64,000 bases of DNA from Trichopria drosophilae (taxonomy: Eukaryota > Arthropoda > Insecta > Hymenoptera > Diapriidae), in NCBI GenBank assembly GCA_030407085.1, contig CM059586.1:83449501-83513500 (forward strand). The letters run 5' to 3'. Below are positions 49,680-60,892 of the stretch, piece after piece (positions within the stretch are counted from its first letter, which is position 1; each line of letters begins with the position of its first letter). The notes under the pieces were generated by a model that was given only the letters and a program-made list of their open reading frames with translations, did not search any database and had not been told where the DNA came from. The translations under genes were made by a program, and so were the position numbers.

Positions 49680-50230
49680 AAGTCGCGCCTTCAGTAAAAA
49701 ATTAAATATGTAATAAAACAATTTGCAGGTGTGGAATAAATGAAAAAACGATATTTTATTACTGTGTATATCTCATGAATTGTACATAAATGACTTTCAT
49801 ATTCAATAAAAGTATATTATTGTTATTTCATTAGTTACATTATTAAACCTTTGATAAAATATTTCTATGAATAAATCACTTTACTGCATCTAAACTAAGC
49901 AAAAAATGATATTCCCAGCAATCGGAAATGTATTGAAATGTATTAAATATTTTGAATACATTACAATGCATTTTTGAATGCATTATTTAAACTTAGAAAA
50001 GTATTGAAAAGGATTGAAACGTATTAAAATTTGTAATACATCGCAATACATTTGAATCCAAAAATAATCCCAGTTCACACATTTAATGAAAAAAAAAATA
50101 TTGCATCGATCGAGAATCGAACCCTAGACTCCTGCACAATAACATAGATCTGTAACCATTCGATTACACTAGATGTTCTAAAATGATGCGAAACTAACGA
50201 ATAATTAAAACATGGAGTATTTATGCATTA
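49680..50230. other. Intergenic stretch with TGTATTGAAA-type repeats
   Basis: After the nardilysin polyadenylation region, 49925-50055 carries about eight imperfect copies of (G/A)TATTGAAA or GAATACATT motifs in both orientations. A tRNA-like segment follows at 50106-50175. Confidence 0.45.
50106..50175 (-). other. tRNA-like segment
   Basis: On the minus strand, TAGTGTAATCGAATGGTTACAG resembles a D arm/A box and GGGTTCGATTCTCG a B box/T arm. The ends do not form an acceptor stem. It is similar in style to the segments at 16866 and 26622, so a tRNA-derived repeat is likely. Confidence 0.35.
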
Positions 50231-50231
50231 T

Positions 50232-51400
50232 TTATGTTTTTTTTTAAATTTATTTTTATCAAACCAACGGGACAATGTCCCTTTTACAAAATTATAACAT
50301 AAAATTAACAAGTATATAGCAAATAGCAAAATATAAAACGAATAGGCATTAATAATACTGCAATTGATCTAAAAGTGCGATTTAAAAAATAAAAAATCTT
50401 AAACAGATATTGCAGTTTTCCAATCCTTAAAATCTATTGTAAATCTTTTAAGAAAACCTAACGCCTTTGAGGCTTTGACGAAACTTAAATTAATATGATC
50501 GGAGAAAGAGAAGGCACTATCCATGATTACCCCTAGATCACGAATTTTATCCACTCTGATGATACTTTTATCAATAATTTGATAATCAAAGACGTATGGA
50601 GATTGTGATCTGGTGAAGGTAATAATATTACACTTTGAAAAATTCAAAGACAGTGCATTCTTCTTGGCCCATAATAACATAGAATCTAAGTCTCTTTGCA
50701 TCGCTGAGCAATCAAATGGCGATTGAATGAGTTTGAATAACTTAATGTCATCTGCATATATCAGCAATCGAGAGTAATTTAAAGTCGAGTTAACATCATT
50801 TATGAATAAATTAAATAGAATAGGTCCTAAATGCGACCCCTGAGGAACACCAGAAGAAACTGTAATGGAATCTGACTTAAAATCATTCACCTTAAAAATC
50901 TGTTTTCGATTGGTAATATATGAATTAATCCATTTTAAGAGCGATCCTGAAATACCCATATTTTTAAGTTTAGAGATCAGTAATATATGATTCACTGAAT
51001 CAAATGCCTTACTAAAATCTAAATAAATAGCATCTACTTGTCGACCATCAATAAGATTCTTTGAAACAAAATCGCTAAATACTAATAAATTTGTTAACGT
51101 AGACCTATTCTTAATGAAGCCATGTTGTTGGGGGATTATAAAGGAATAATAAACTGATGATATGCAATCTGCCACAATTGCATCCAATACCTTAGGAATA
51201 GCATTTATTTTCACCACTGACCTATAATTAGTTACTAACTGATTATCGCCACTTTTGAATACTGGAGTAACATTAGAAAGTTTCCAAGGATTTGGAAAAA
51301 TACCATTGCTAAGGGAGTTATTAAAGATATTTAGCAGTGGTGGAGAAAGCAAATCAACAAATCTTTTCAGAAACGAAGGAGGAATCAAGTCTGTTCCATT
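50232..51400 (-). mobile_element. 5'-truncated Jockey-like LINE with RT domain
   Basis: The open frame at 51388-50399 reads GTDLIPPSFLKRF at its start, then the reverse transcriptase motifs: NYRSV, DFSKAFDSVNH, SSGVPQGSHLGPILF and LLIYADDIKLF (catalytic YADD). It ends after KASKALGFLKRF, short of the usual C-terminal segment. The endonuclease domain is missing, so the copy is 5'-truncated. The 3' UTR runs to about 50232, where a TTTATTT tail lies on the plus strand, with a GGGACAATGTCCC hairpin just inside. No internal stop in 329 codons. Confidence 0.85.
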
Positions 51401-51404
51401 ACAT

Positions 51405-51870
51405 TATGTAAATTTATTTATTTATTTACTTGGTAATCCTAAACAGTCCAGGCCCTTTAGGTACAAAAATAATAAAATAACGCTTATATAAAATTCAAAA
51501 TATAATAAAATACTTAGAAACAATACGAGAGAAAACAAGATGATGAAATACCAAATTAACTATGTTAATGTAAATTTAACGCAAGAATAGATCTCTGGAA
51601 CGTAGCCTTAAAAACATTAATTTCCCTTAGCAAATTTTCTGGCAACCAATTCTAGATTCTGCGTAGTCTCATTTATGGCGAGAAATATAAAAAATTAGAT
51701 CTAGCTGTCTTCTCGACAAGTACTTTGAGGTGTCTTATATTATACAAAAATAATCTGTAAGGGAACAACTTAAATCTATCCATTACAGGTGTGTAATTGT
51801 TCTTACAACAATGCATAAGGATCTTAGAACGAAATGCTAATTGTTGTAGGAAAAATAATGTGTTAAATTT
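51405..51870 (-). mobile_element. Degenerate LINE C-terminus and 3' UTR
   Basis: On the minus strand, MRLRRI-stop-NWLPENLLREINV continues into FKATFQRSILALNLH. This is the typical carboxy end of a Jockey-like LINE protein, with the expected Trp codon changed to TAG. Upstream, RHLKVLVEKTARSNFLYFSP is also readable. The 3' end shows the TTTATTTATTTATTT tail at about 51416-51430. The RT domain of this copy is missing. Confidence 0.65.
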
Positions 51871-52065
51871 ATTACCATTTTCTACATTTATGTAATAATT
51901 TACTTAATGACTTTTCAAAAGAATGAATGGATATAGATAGTACAAGTTTTTTTTCTAAATCACGCAATATCTCTAAAACGTTACGAGATATGTGAAATTT
52001 GATGAAATTTTGGCATAAGTCTGAATACAGGGGTACCTTGGTGCGATGATTCGAAGCCACTATAC

Positions 52066-52305
52066 ATGATTAAAAAATTATTGAAATTTTCGATTTCTAA
52101 AATTATGAAATCTTTTATTCATTGCACATCGTATCAACATTTTTTCAGATTTCATAATGAAACAGCCATAAAAAATAGACTCATGAATTTTATAAAGAAG
52201 TATGACATTTTAAACTCCTCTCAATTTGGTTTTCGGGAAGGTATGTCGACAACTGACCCGTTAGCCATATTGACAAAAATAGTATATGCAGCGCTTGCCT
52301 CTGGT
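52066..52305 (+). pseudogene. LINE reverse transcriptase fragment, 5' half of a split copy
   Basis: The plus-strand frame RLMNFIKKYDILNSSQFGFR and EGMSTTDPLAIL matches the start of a non-LTR RT domain. It is cut after the codons for LASG by the LINE inserted at 52306-54131 and resumes at 54139 in the same frame. Confidence 0.8.
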
Positions 52306-54138
52306 TTGTTTATTTATTTATTTATTTATTTATTTTGGATCAACGGCACATTGAAGCGCCTTTATACAAAAATAATAACATATATTATACAAAGCCAATG
52401 CCAACGCAATATAAAAACAATGATCAAATATAACTAATAAATCTAAATTTTGGTGAAGAGGTAACAACATTAATAAAGTATAATAAAAATATAAATCTTA
52501 ATATAAAAAAAAAAGATATATAAATCTAAATATAAACTAAGCAAACAATTTGGTGTGAAGTTTAACCCTAGTCTTAAATGACATGAATCGCTCTTGTCTT
52601 ATAGCCGGGGGTAACGCGTTCCATTCTCTTTTTAATCTAGCGGTCGATGAGAAGAAACCGTAATTAGTTTGACTATTATCCTCTTTTATATTTCTGACCA
52701 GGCGCAGATTATGGGGTACCGTTCTCTCTCTGAACAAACTCGTTACTCCGAGGCTAGGGATCTGTCCATTTACGATTTTGAACATAAGAACCATGTCATG
52801 ATAATTATGCAAGGATTTAATTGTACGAAGATCGTGAATCGTGGCTAAATTTTTATAATTGTGGTCAAAAAAATGCATAGGCGCACCAGACTTGCGTGCC
52901 ACATAGCGGATAAATCTATGCTGAACTGAATCCAGATCAGAGATATTCTTTGCTGTGTAAGGGGTCCAAATAGTAGCACAGTAAGTTAAGTGCGGCAAAA
53001 CTAGGGTCCGATAAAGATATATAATAGTCGAAATGTTGTTAAAGTTTTTCGTTGTTCTAATAATAAAGCCGAGCATTTTATAAGCTCTCGAAATTGAGAC
53101 TTGTTGATGCATATCAAATTTGAGGGAGCTATCAAAAATCACACCTAGATCTCTGATACTGGAGACAGTTTCGAGGATGTTATTGTTAATAGAGTAGGAG
53201 AAAACCGTGGATGTACCTGCTCTGCGAAATGAGATACATTTACATTTGACTGGATTTAAATATAATCGATTATTCGTAGACCAGGTGACTAGTGCATCCA
53301 AGTCCGCCTGCAGATTAATTGCATCATTGAGACTCCGAATCGCAGTAAATATTTTCACGTCATCCGCATATATGAGGAGATTACAGTGAGAGATCGTATG
53401 AGCAATGCTATTTATAAAAAGAATAAATAGGATAGGGCCAAGGTGTGACCCTTGAGGTACCCCGGACGTGGTCAAATATTTATCCGAGTTGTAACCCTTA
53501 ATCCTCACGATCTGCTCCCTATCGGTAAGGAAAGACACTACCCATTTAAAAATGTTGCCTCGTAATCCCAATGAATGCAATTTATTAATGAGTAGTCCAT
53601 GGTCGATGGAGTCAAATGCCTTGGAGAAATCCAGACAGAGAGAATCAACCTGACAGGAGTTCTCAAGGGCCCGGATAACGTAATCGTTATAGACAAGCAA
53701 ATTAGTAACGGTTGATCTCCCCTTTACGGACCCGTGTTGTGCATCTACAATAACAGATGAGAACGCGGTAGATATTTTATCCGCGACAATTGCATCTAGT
53801 AGTTTAGGAATTGTACTGATGAGTGAAATAGGTCTATAGTCCCGAATGTTACATTTATTTCCTGACTTAAAGATCGGTGTTACAAATGATTGTTTCCAGA
53901 TCTTAGGTAATTCTCCGAGAGAGAGCGATTTATTAAACAGTAGGACCAGGGGTTTTAATAAGGGATTGATACACCGCTTTAAAAAGTATGAAGGTAAAAA
54001 GTCAGGACCGAAACTAAATTTATTTTCGACCCTCGCCAGTACACGAATAATGTCCCCCTCAGTGACCTCGATATTGCCAAGAACATGATCTTCATCCACT
54101 TCGAAGTTTAATATATCAAATCTACTAGAGACTCTGGT
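52299..54138 (-). mobile_element. Jockey-like LINE inserted in another LINE, 7 bp target duplication
   Basis: The insert covers 52306-54131, with CTCTGGT at 52299-52305 and 54132-54138. Its 5' end, at 54131 on the minus strand, is truncated: the endonuclease is absent. The 3' end carries a long TTTATTTATTTATT tail on the plus strand (about 52309-52337). Removing insert plus one CTCTGGT restores the host LINE reading frame exactly. Few LINE insertions can be delimited this precisely by sequence alone. Confidence 0.9.
52537..54131 (-). CDS. LINE reverse transcriptase, intact from RT domain to C-terminus
   Basis: A single open frame of about 530 codons without a stop belongs to the inserted LINE. 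Motifs in order: FGPDFLPSYFLKR, DYRPISLISTIPKLLDA, CLDFSKAFDSIDHGLL, TSGVPQGSHLGPILF, LLIYADDVKIF (catalytic Asp pair), SIRDLGVIFDSSLKF, LVLPHLTYCATIWTPY and the C-terminal REWNALPPAIRQERFMSFK. This is the Jockey-like order. The first eleven codons (from an ATG at 54165) are host LINE sequence read backwards, so the element's own frame enters at the truncation. The apurinic endonuclease and any ORF1 are missing. The intact frame suggests a recent insertion. Confidence 0.9.
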
Positions 54139-54990
54139 ATCCCGATAATTGCGGTATTTGTTCATTTGGCAAAGGCCTTCGACACTTTAGATCATAAAAT
54201 TTTACTAAACAAGCTCTATAATTATCGAATCAGAGGCATAGCGTTAAAACTGTTCGAAAGCTATTTAAAAAATCGCAAACAAAGTGTACATTTAGGCAAT
54301 ATAAACAGCGATTCACTTATAGAGAGTTTACATTTATAATTAAAATATGGAGTTTCACAAGGTACTATTCTTGGACCGATATTATTTATTTTATATATAA
54401 ATGATCTATTTGAGATTAAAACTAAAGGATCAATGATGTCTTTTGCTGATGACATTGTCATAATATTTAAAGATCTAACATGGCCATCTCTTACAAATAA
54501 TATAAAACTCGAATTACCTATTGTCTTTAATTGGTTTAGAGCAAATTTATTAACAGTAAACGATAAAAAAATGGTTTTTATTCCTTTTGGTTGCTACATG
54601 GATAGCATACCAAACTTAGTAAACTTATCAATACAAATTAACAATAAAAATATTGAAATAGCTCGAACAACAAGTACAAAATACTTAGATGTAACGATTG
54701 ATAGCTATTTGAAATGGAACATACATGTACAAGGAATCGTAAAAAAATTGCGCCATATCCTTTACTTTTTTTACAAGTTGAGATCTTTTTGAATATCAAA
54801 CAGCTTCTAATAATTTACCATTCGCTATTTCTTTCAATTATAAGATGTGGTATCATTGCATGGAGTGGCGCATATAATAATGTAATCAATCCCTTACAAA
54901 CTTTTCAAAATTTGATATTAAAAGTAATGTTTTTCAAACCTCGTTTATTTCCAACAAGTGAGCTCCAGTAACTGTATAAAGTAAATTCAC
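54139..54990 (+). pseudogene. LINE reverse transcriptase, 3' half of the split copy
   Basis: Continues the 52066-52305 frame: VFVHLAKAFDTLDHKILLNK, SYLKNRKQSVHLGN, then a TAA stop inside LHL-stop-LKYGVSQGTILGPI. SFADDIVIIF (the catalytic motif, with Phe in place of Tyr) follows. A frameshift near 54791 moves the C-terminal part (NIKQLLIIYHSLFLSIIRCG) to another frame. An older copy, already decayed, belonging to a LINE family different from the insert. Confidence 0.8.
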
Positions 54991-56667
54991 TACTTACGAT
55001 CAGAAAATTATTTTATCTAAATGCTTCTATATATTGTAGACTGAACATTAACAGCAATAACACGCACCATTCTCTAAATACCTGAGGAAACACAAACAAA
55101 CTAATAACGTTACCAAAAAGGAACAAAACTATTGGTCAGAGAGCTTTAGATTATATAGGCTGTAAATGTTTAAATTTAATACGAACTTCGTTGCGTGAAA
55201 ATGATAAAAGCATAATAAATATATATAAATAGGGTTTTAGTTCCGACTGAATAAAACCGAACCGCTACACGCGTATTTCTATTATCTGTTTTCATTATTT
55301 AGCATATTATTCACTATTTCTGTTTTTCTTCTTTTTTTTCAATAGTTTATACCCATTAAAGATTTATTCAGTTTATTGTATGTATATCCTAATAATCATG
55401 TACGTCATTATTATTTAGTTATAATTTAGGTTTAATATTAGTTATAATTTACGTTTAATATTAGTTATAATTTAGGCTTAAACACCTTAATTCAGATCGT
55501 GAACAAGTAGCAATTGCTACTTTTGCGATCCTATGTAGTGGGTAAGTTCCAACTAGGCACAAAAGAATTAGACAGCAATATTCTTTTGTAATTTTGTCAA
55601 CTTTTTTTAATAAATTTACGCCATAAATAGACCCATAACTTTAGAAACTGTACATATTCTTGAATTATTTAAAATTAACATTTGTTTAATTCATTATGTT
55701 GATTATTCTTTCCAATAAAGTAGTTTTTTTTCTTTATATAAAAAATAGACCTAAATCGATCGGGATACTTTATAAAATATTTGAATTTGTTTTAATTAAA
55801 TAATTTTGTCACCAGTATGTATGTGTGGAAGATACACTATTAAATCGTAAACATTTCAAGCAAGATTTACGCTGTAAATAGATACATTTTCTATGTGTCA
55901 TCCAACGATTGTTTTTATAGGTAAATGATCGCAATATTGTGTTCAGATTCTGAACAGGTTTGAAGTTATTATTATTTATATATTAGCATTGAGATGTACT
56001 TCACAAATTACTAAAAAAACTGACATTTAAATAAAAAAATAATGATCAGTGATACAAATGAATTACAGAGGGATCGTATACATTTTGATAAATCTCTTTT
56101 ATATTTATAGTATATTTTAATTAATTTCATACTTACTTGTTGAAACTGATGTTTATTAAAATATTCTAATCTTTGATGCTGATGTATGTAACATAAGACA
56201 CATTTAATCTTGAAAATTCAAATTGCAGCCGCGCCACCTGCGGCTTGCAGCCGAGCGTCTTTCAGAATTATTTTGACCTAACCTCAACTACTCAAATTCA
56301 ACCATAAATTCTTTAATTCAGAATTTAGTATAAATGTAAAATCAAATTGATATGATGAACGGGAAAAATTGAAATATAATTTACTTAAAATATTTTTAAC
56401 TTTTTTAAAATTAACAGATTTTATTCACATAAAGAGTGTTTTGTCCAGTTTTGTCAAATTCAACAATCCCAACTGTTGAATGAGTTTACATGTGTGTTCA
56501 TTATAACCGCGGCAAATTACTGTTTCGCTAACACGTGAGAAAAATACACAAGTATAGAGTGCATATACATATAGACAAATAACAAGTATTAAAATTTGTC
56601 AACCGAGTTCAGCTTCAGCTTCGTCTGCTTTCCCTTATTGAATATATAAGCACATTGACTAAATATT
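54991..56667. other. Intergenic stretch before TTC4
   Basis: Degenerate LINE flank at the left, with two near-identical TTATAATTTA(G/C)GTTTAATATTAG units near 55420-55470. A GC-richer patch at about 56225-56270 (GCAGCCGCGCCACCTGCGGC) and the region to 56660 may hold the TTC4 promoter. No gene recognised. Confidence 0.4.
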
Positions 56668-56944
56668 ATGGCAAGTAATAAAACAGGACAAGATACTGAT
56701 AAAGTATGGACAGAAGAAGAACGTTTAAAACTTGCTACAAAACTTGACGATGAATTGGATGACTTTATCAACAACCTAGAGAAAAAGTCATATACAGAAG
56801 GATGGCCCGAAGATCGGTGGCAAGCAGAAATGGAGAAACATCCATTCTTCATGAAAAAAGCTCCGGAGCCAGGAGAAGAACTTCATCCTCTGATGGAAGG
56901 TTTACAACAACTAAAATATGACGAGTCTGAAAATACTCCTGAAG
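56668..56944 (+). CDS. TTC4: Tetratricopeptide repeat protein 4, exon 1
   Basis: TTC4 (Dpit47 in Drosophila, Cns1 in yeast) is an Hsp70/Hsp90 co-chaperone with a TPR clamp, found in cytosol and nucleus. This exon encodes the N-terminal region, with the family signature [20 protein letters not shown] followed by [18 protein letters not shown]. The donor is GAAG/GTATAC after 56944 (phase 1), and reading through gives a stop after ten more codons. The next exon at 63138 completes the split codon and continues ALALSYKEDGNFNYK, as expected for the family. The intron between is 6.2 kb and full of transposons. Confidence 0.9.
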
Positions 56945-57234
56945 GTATACATAATTATATATGTCACCCTATAGGGTAACTACAGATATTACTGCAATTA
57001 CTCCGGGCATTCAAGTATCATAGTTGGTTTTCAAGCAGGTTGTAACACAATTCGTGTGCAAAAATGAGTAAAATCAGTGGATATAATATGTGCAATTTTC
57101 CAACAAGCATCTCGTCATCATATCCTGAACTCTCGCAACATTTATAATTATGACAATTACCAATTTTTTGCACCAGATTAGCTGCCATTTACAACTATAA
57201 GGCAAAACTTTTTATGTTTTTCACATATTTAATA

Positions 57235-57345
57235 ATAAACTGAAGAAGGCCCACATTGGTTGGCGAAACGTTTTCGAAAAACTATATAGTCTTTATTCGA
57301 TAGACCGTCACACCGAGAAACCTTTAAAATTCTTCATAAGAATTT
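57235..57345 (+). repeat. Penelope-like 3' terminal motif (solo fragment)
   Basis: CTGAAGAAGGCCC, then TTGGCGAAACG, then a GACCGTCACACCGAGAAACC tail. The same order (GAAGAGGGC, TGGCCGAAACGTC, CCGTCCATTTCACCAAGAAA) occurs at 62501-62580 in the Penelope element of this intron. It is probably the 3' end of another Penelope copy. Confidence 0.55.
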
Positions 57346-57554
57346 TCTACACATATTGTAACACTTTTGAATATTAATATATGAGATAGATAAAGAATAA
57401 ATATGAATAGTAATTTAGAAGACTATTGAAGACAAACATTCTAAATAAATATTCTTGATCGTTTTGCAAAGAGATGTTAAATATCAATATTCTTTAATTT
57501 AATGTGACAAAAATTGAGAAAATATTCTGGTCTTTATTTATGGACATCTTTAAA

Positions 57555-58910
57555 AAGAAGAAGCTATTTATTTTTTATTTTATTTCAATGTTTCGGACTA
57601 ATTAGGCCCTTTTAATAACAAAATATAAGTAAAACGCTGTCAAACATGTAAAACAAATCAAATAATCCATAACGATAAAAGAAAAGAAATTAACAATCAA
57701 TAGAACTGCAAGATTTCGGTTTTACACTTGTTTAAAAAAGATGTTATTAAGATTCAAATTCCTAATTCTGTATGATAAAGTGTTCCAAAGTCTCCACACT
57801 CTAGAAACCGGTGAGAGAAACATTTTGTTTAACCCTTTGCGGCATAGTGGTACATACGTTGTACCACCTAGATTTATTCACATTTCCTCACTTTTCTCGC
57901 AGAATATGAAATATACAAGATCTTTTTCCATTTCCTATATAGAACCAATATAACTATATAAAAAAAAAATAATTTTATCGTTTAGTGTTATTATATTTGT
58001 TATTAACAAATAAAATTGAAAAAACGACGCTTTTATAGAATAAATTCATTTTTGCAAACTACACAAGATGTTTGTTACTATAGATTTATTTATAAAGGTT
58101 CTTGAGGTCGCTTATCACGTCTCCGATGTTAGTTTTACCGAATTCAAAATGGCGGATCCAATATGTCAAACAAAAAAAATTTTAAATGTCTCATTATTAA
58201 CAAAATTTGTTACTCGAGGGTTTTCAGGATCTCTGATTATGAATCCAACGTTAATTTTGCCAAATCCATTGAATCTGGAATTTTATAACATTATCCTCGG
58301 ATTCATGATCAGCGTTCCTGAAAACCCTCCAATATAAAATTTTGTAAAATGTTGGTCCGGCATGTTTGATCTGTCATTTTTAACTTGGTAAAAATAGTAA
58401 CGGGTAACGTGAAGTAGTTTTCAAAATTTTTGACTGAAAAAATCGATTTGCCATTTTTAATTTATTAAAACTAACGTCTGATTCGCAATTAGTTACCCCA
58501 AAAACCCCTGAGTAACAAATTTCAAGCTAATCCGATGAATTTTGAAAAATTCGTCCGCCATATTGAATCCGCCATTTTGAATTTTCAAAATCTGACTTCA
58601 AATTCGTAATCAGGGACCCCAAAAACCTCAGAGTAAAAAGTTTAAGTTATTTTCCACGTAAAGAAAAATGTGTATGCCGCAAAGGGTTAAGCGAACCACA
58701 TTTTCTTGTAATAGTCTAAAGCATAACAAATCATATTCTTGATGTCTTATTCTCAATATCACTGGTGATCTGATATTGCCATACTGAATATATTATGTCG
58801 TAATTATGAAGAGATGAAATAGATGGTAGATTTAAATTACGAGAAATCAGTGAAAAGTCGTGATACCGACCTAGCAATATCAGACATGAAAGCATGGTAT
58901 CGGAGACTAA
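57555..58910 (-). mobile_element. LINE C-terminal remnant split by a TTAA-flanked element
   Basis: On the minus strand, GNIRSPVILRIRHQEYDLLC and FRLLQENVVRLN (58780-58691) run to the TTAA. The frame resumes at KMFLSPVSRVWRLWNTLSYR and IRNLNLNNIFFKQV-stop (57828-57735). Together they form a normal LINE carboxy end. The 3' UTR and TTTATTTTTTATTTTATTT tail lie near 57565-57585 on the plus strand. The interrupting element is listed separately. Confidence 0.7.
57829..58690. mobile_element. piggyBac-type non-autonomous element, 14 bp terminal repeats
   Basis: TTAA at 57829-57832 and 58687-58690, with CCCTTTGCGGCATA inside on both sides in inverse orientation. Removing the element plus one TTAA joins the flanking LINE frames without a shift. 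The inside has repeated AAATGGCGGATCCAATATG- and ATTATGAATCCAACG-type blocks in both orientations and no transposase. Ends CCC...GGG with a TTAA duplication are typical of piggyBac. Confidence 0.85.
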
Positions 58911-59808
58911 ACTATTGAACCATACATTAACCCTTTCCGACATGGTAGCTAATATATTAGCATGAAAGTGGGAGTTGAAGAAGTGCTTAACATTGCATTT
59001 AAGTCAATATTTATAAAACATTATGATTTATAAACAAATAAACAACTAAAAATCGTCATTTCTACATGATCGAGATGAAACTGGGTGCCCAGCAAACGAA
59101 AATTCACTGAAATTCATTGAGTGACTTTAAATGAATCTCAATGGATTTGAATTGGTTTTCTTAATCACTAAAATATCAATAGAAATCATTTCAACGGAGC
59201 TGTAACTAATGATTTCAGTATCTGCATTCTATATTATTGAAATTAATTAAATTTCATTGACTTTCGCATTTTTTAATGGTTTTGTATTAATAAAAGGTAC
59301 ATTTTATATATTTATTTTTCTAATTACTTATTATTATATTATGGTTCATCTTGTCAATTAGGAAGGAAATATTATTGCAAACACTTAAATTGTAGTAATT
59401 TTCTAGTCCCATGGTGTTTTTCGAAGTACAAATCTGGCAGAATACCTGATAAAGTTAGAATAATTTATATTTATTCATTCAAATCTTTTATAGTAGATTA
59501 GACTACCTTAAGGGCTTACCCCCACAGGGTGGGTGGTGAAGCATAAGGTTTTTTTTTAAAGTATACATTTTTCTTTATCAAATTTTAATGAGAATGTTAA
59601 ATATAAGGTTTCCGTGATTATGAGTTTTCCATTAAAATTTGCGAAATTAATTTAAACATTCAAAAAAAGTTTTGTGAACAGAAAAAAGTATTTCTCAAAT
59701 AATTACACATAGATTTTAAAAAATTCCATTTCTTTTCGAGGAAAAAATTGTTTTGGGTCAAAAAATATTGTTGCAATTTTTATTATATTATCTTTGACTT
59801 CCTCATCA
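58911..59808. other. TTC4 intron 1, middle part
   Basis: Starts with TTAACCCTTTCCGACATGG near 58929, which looks like a single piggyBac-type terminus without a partner. Then (59090-59280) a repeat with many TGAAATTCATTGA/AATGAATCTCAATGG motifs in both orientations. A CCCCCACAGGGTGGGTGG stretch near 59520 resembles 25640-25660. No gene. Confidence 0.4.
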
Positions 59809-60892
59809 AAAATTACGGTAAACCTTCGGAAAAGGCACCTCCTCCTAAAAGAATTTTTTTTTTACTCTATTCCGACGTATTTTTGCCTCCTGATTACGAA
59901 TATGACAACAAAAATTGCGGGTCGGACGTATTAAAGCTGCTATTTTGAAAAAATAGCCAAAAAACACGTTTTTTTTTAGTTTTTTTGCATTTATTTTCAA
60001 AAATACGCATCTGACAGAAAAATGTTTCAAATGAAAGTTGTAGAGCGCAAAATTCTCGACAAAAAAGATTCTATACATTTTTTCCGTAATTGGAATAGTA
60101 ATCCTGTAAATGAGGATTGAAAAATGACCATGATGCGTTTCTACCGGGTACTATATAAGTAGAAATAATTCCCGAACCGATTGTGAATCTAGGGGGTGCT
60201 TGCGTGCTGGGGTGCTCCGCCCCCCAGACCCCTCTTTTATACTACCCTAACCTCCAACCACACTGGTGTGGGTGAGAATCAATACCATGTGCTATGCGAA
60301 TGGTCAGAGATTAGAATTATATTAAATAACTTACTAATGTCGCACGTGGGTTTGATAGTCACCGACATTTGTGGTTGGAGGTTAGGTTAGTAGGTCTGGG
60401 GGGCGGAGCCCCCCAGCACGCATGCACTCCCTAGTTCCACGCATTGAGATGTGTTATGTGCGCGTTCAGCCTTCATCATTACGTATGATCAGTTTTTTTC
60501 TAAAAATACCGCCGGCATTAGCATAACCCGAGATGTACAGCGTGGAGGTTGCACGGTCGGATTTACACCTCTTCGGGGGACTTTCAACCCTCATTTACGG
60601 GCCTACTGTTGCAATTACGGAAAAAATGTATAGAATCTTTTTTGTCGAGAATTTTGCGCTCTACAACTTATATTTGAAAAATTTTTCTGTCAGATGCGTA
60701 TTTTTGAAAATAAATGCAAAAAACTAAAAAAAAACGCGTTTTTGGCTCTTTTTTCAAAATAGCAGCTTTAATACGTCCGACCCGCAATTTTTGTTGTCAT
60801 ATTCGTAATCAGGAGGCAAAAATACGTCGGAATAGAGTAAAAAAAAATTCTTTTAGGAGGAGGTGCCTTTTCCGAAGGTTTACCAAAATTAC
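59809..60892. mobile_element. Long-terminal-inverted-repeat element, 1068 bp, 8 bp target duplication
   Basis: AAAATTAC at 59809-59816 and 60885-60892 flanks inverted ends starting GGTAAACCTTCGGAAAAGGC. The arms (59817-60122 and 60586-60884) are about 300 bp and very similar. Nested inside is a second inverted pair with GGGGTGCTCCGCCCCCCAGA (60210 region) and TCTGGGGGGCGGAGCCCCCC (60393 region), flanked by CTAGGGGGTGC / GCACTCCCTAG. An 8-9 bp duplication with long arms suggests a Mutator-like or similar non-autonomous element; no transposase is present. Diverged arm copies lie at 37735-37965 and near 25790-25900. Confidence 0.85.

Noticed and set aside
58068..58337. 89-codon open frame
   Set aside because: Located inside the TTAA-flanked non-autonomous element and built from its repeated blocks.
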